Translations under genes and position numbers: made by a program
Shown here: positions 31,627 to 32,188 of the stretch, in pieces
How the letters are laid out: every line of letters starts with the position of its first letter
Numbering within the stretch: position 1 is the first letter of the stretch
The notes under the pieces: model-generated
What the model saw: only the letters and a program-made list of their open reading frames with translations
Told to the model about the DNA's origin: nothing
Databases searched by the model: none
Assembly: GCF_011881725.1 (NCBI RefSeq)
Contig: NZ_JAATUR010000046.1
Span: 1-32,188 of the forward strand
DNA from: Escherichia coli
Lineage (GTDB): Bacteria > Pseudomonadota > Gammaproteobacteria > Enterobacterales > Enterobacteriaceae
Reading direction: 5' to 3'
DNA: 32,188 bases

Positions 31627-32188
31627 ATGCATCGACAATCCTTTTTCCTTTTGCCCCTTCTCTGTATTTCCTCCGCTCTCTGGGCGGCTCCTGCAACGGT
31701 AAATGTCGATGTGCTGCAAGACAAACTAGACCATCCCTGGTCGCTGGCCTTTTTGCCCGATAATCACGGTATGTTAATCACGCTGCGCGGCGGCGAGTTG
31801 CGTCACTGGCAAGAAGGAAAAGGATTATCTGCGCCGCTTTCCGGAGTGCCGGAAGTCTGGTCACACGGGCAGGGCGGCCTGCTGGATGTGGCTTTGGCGC
31901 CAGATTTTGCTCAGTCGCGCCGCATCTGGTTAAGCTATTCCGAAGTTGGCGATGATGGCAAAGCCGGGACTGCCGTGGGTTATGGCCGCTTAAGTGATGA
32001 TCTCTCAAAAGTGACCGACTTCCGCACCGTCTTTCGCCAAATGCCAAAACTGTCTACCGGCAACCATTTTGGCGGTCGACTGGTATTCGACGGTGACGGT
32101 TATCTTTTTATTGGTCTGGGTGAAAACAATCAGCGTCCGACGGCGCAGGATCTGGATAAATTACAGGGTAAATTGGTGCGTCTGACCG
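31627..32188 (+). CDS. yliI: PQQ-dependent aldose sugar dehydrogenase YliI, N-terminal part
   Basis: The frame opens at ATG 31627 and runs off the window after 187 codons, so only about half of the usual 371 residues is seen. A signal peptide covers about residues 1-20 (cleavage near LWA|AP), placing it in the periplasm. The motifs DHPWSLAFLPD and GGLLDVALAPDF are typical of the soluble quinoprotein glucose dehydrogenase family with a six-bladed propeller. In E. coli it oxidises aldoses with externally supplied PQQ, since E. coli makes none. GGAGG lies upstream of the start. Confidence 0.9.
   Translation, partial: MHRQSFFLLPLLCISSALWAAPATVNVDVLQDKLDHPWSLAFLPDNHGMLITLRGGELRHWQEGKGLSAPLSGVPEVWSHGQGGLLDVALAPDFAQSRRIWLSYSEVGDDGKAGTAVGYGRLSDDLSKVTDFRTVFRQMPKLSTGNHFGGRLVFDGDGYLFIGLGENNQRPTAQDLDKLQGKLVRLT

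Overview
The window is a stretch of an Escherichia chromosome, most likely E. coli or a very close relative. Gene order and protein sequences match, from memory, the E. coli K-12 segment opgE(ybiP)-mntS-mntR-ybiR-ldtB-ybiT-ybiU-ybiV-ybiW-ybiY-fsaA-moeB-moeA-iaaA-gsiABCD-pdeI-dgcI-rimO-bssR-yliI. Scattered amino-acid differences (for example in FsaA and PdeI) suggest a lineage some distance from K-12. No rRNA, tRNA, CRISPR array, insertion sequence or prophage gene was found. The first and last genes (opgE, yliI) are cut by the window edges.

Layout. 1-2.9 kb: opgE fragment, the manganese pair mntS/mntR with an MntR box, and transporter ybiR. 2.9-5.7 kb: divergent ldtB (L,D-transpeptidase) and ybiT (ABC-F protein). 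5.7-12.3 kb: an anaerobic sugar-phosphate block: ybiU (DUF1479, with a possible Fe/2-oxoglutarate oxygenase triad), ybiV (HAD sugar phosphatase), ybiW/ybiY (glycyl radical enzyme and its activase) and divergent fsaA (fructose-6-phosphate aldolase). Similar CTTTCG-N2-CGAAAG palindromes lie at the ybiU, ybiV and ybiYW/fsaA promoters, and a near-consensus FNR box lies at exactly -41.5 of a predicted ybiYW start site. These signals suggest one small regulon. 12.3-14.4 kb: moeAB for molybdenum cofactor. 14.5-20.8 kb: iaaA-gsiABCD for isoaspartyl peptide and glutathione use. 20.9-24.7 kb: pdeI-dgcI, a c-di-GMP phosphodiesterase/cyclase pair. 24.7-26.0 kb: rimO.

The main departure from K-12 is 26.1-31.03 kb, between rimO and bssR. 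It holds a self-contained lac-like system: a LacY-family sugar/H+ symporter, a 360-residue LacI homologue with the same recognition helix and sugar-pocket residues as LacI, and a GH42 beta-galactosidase in the place where the lac operon has LacZ (GH2). Three lac-operator-like sites sit at the three promoters. The one at the GH42 promoter matches lacO1 at 13 of 15 core positions, and a CRP-like box lies upstream of the permease. This suggests a second galactoside-inducible system that could cross-talk with lac. The window then continues with bssR and the start of yliI.

All family assignments come from reading the translations and from memory of the families; no search was run.
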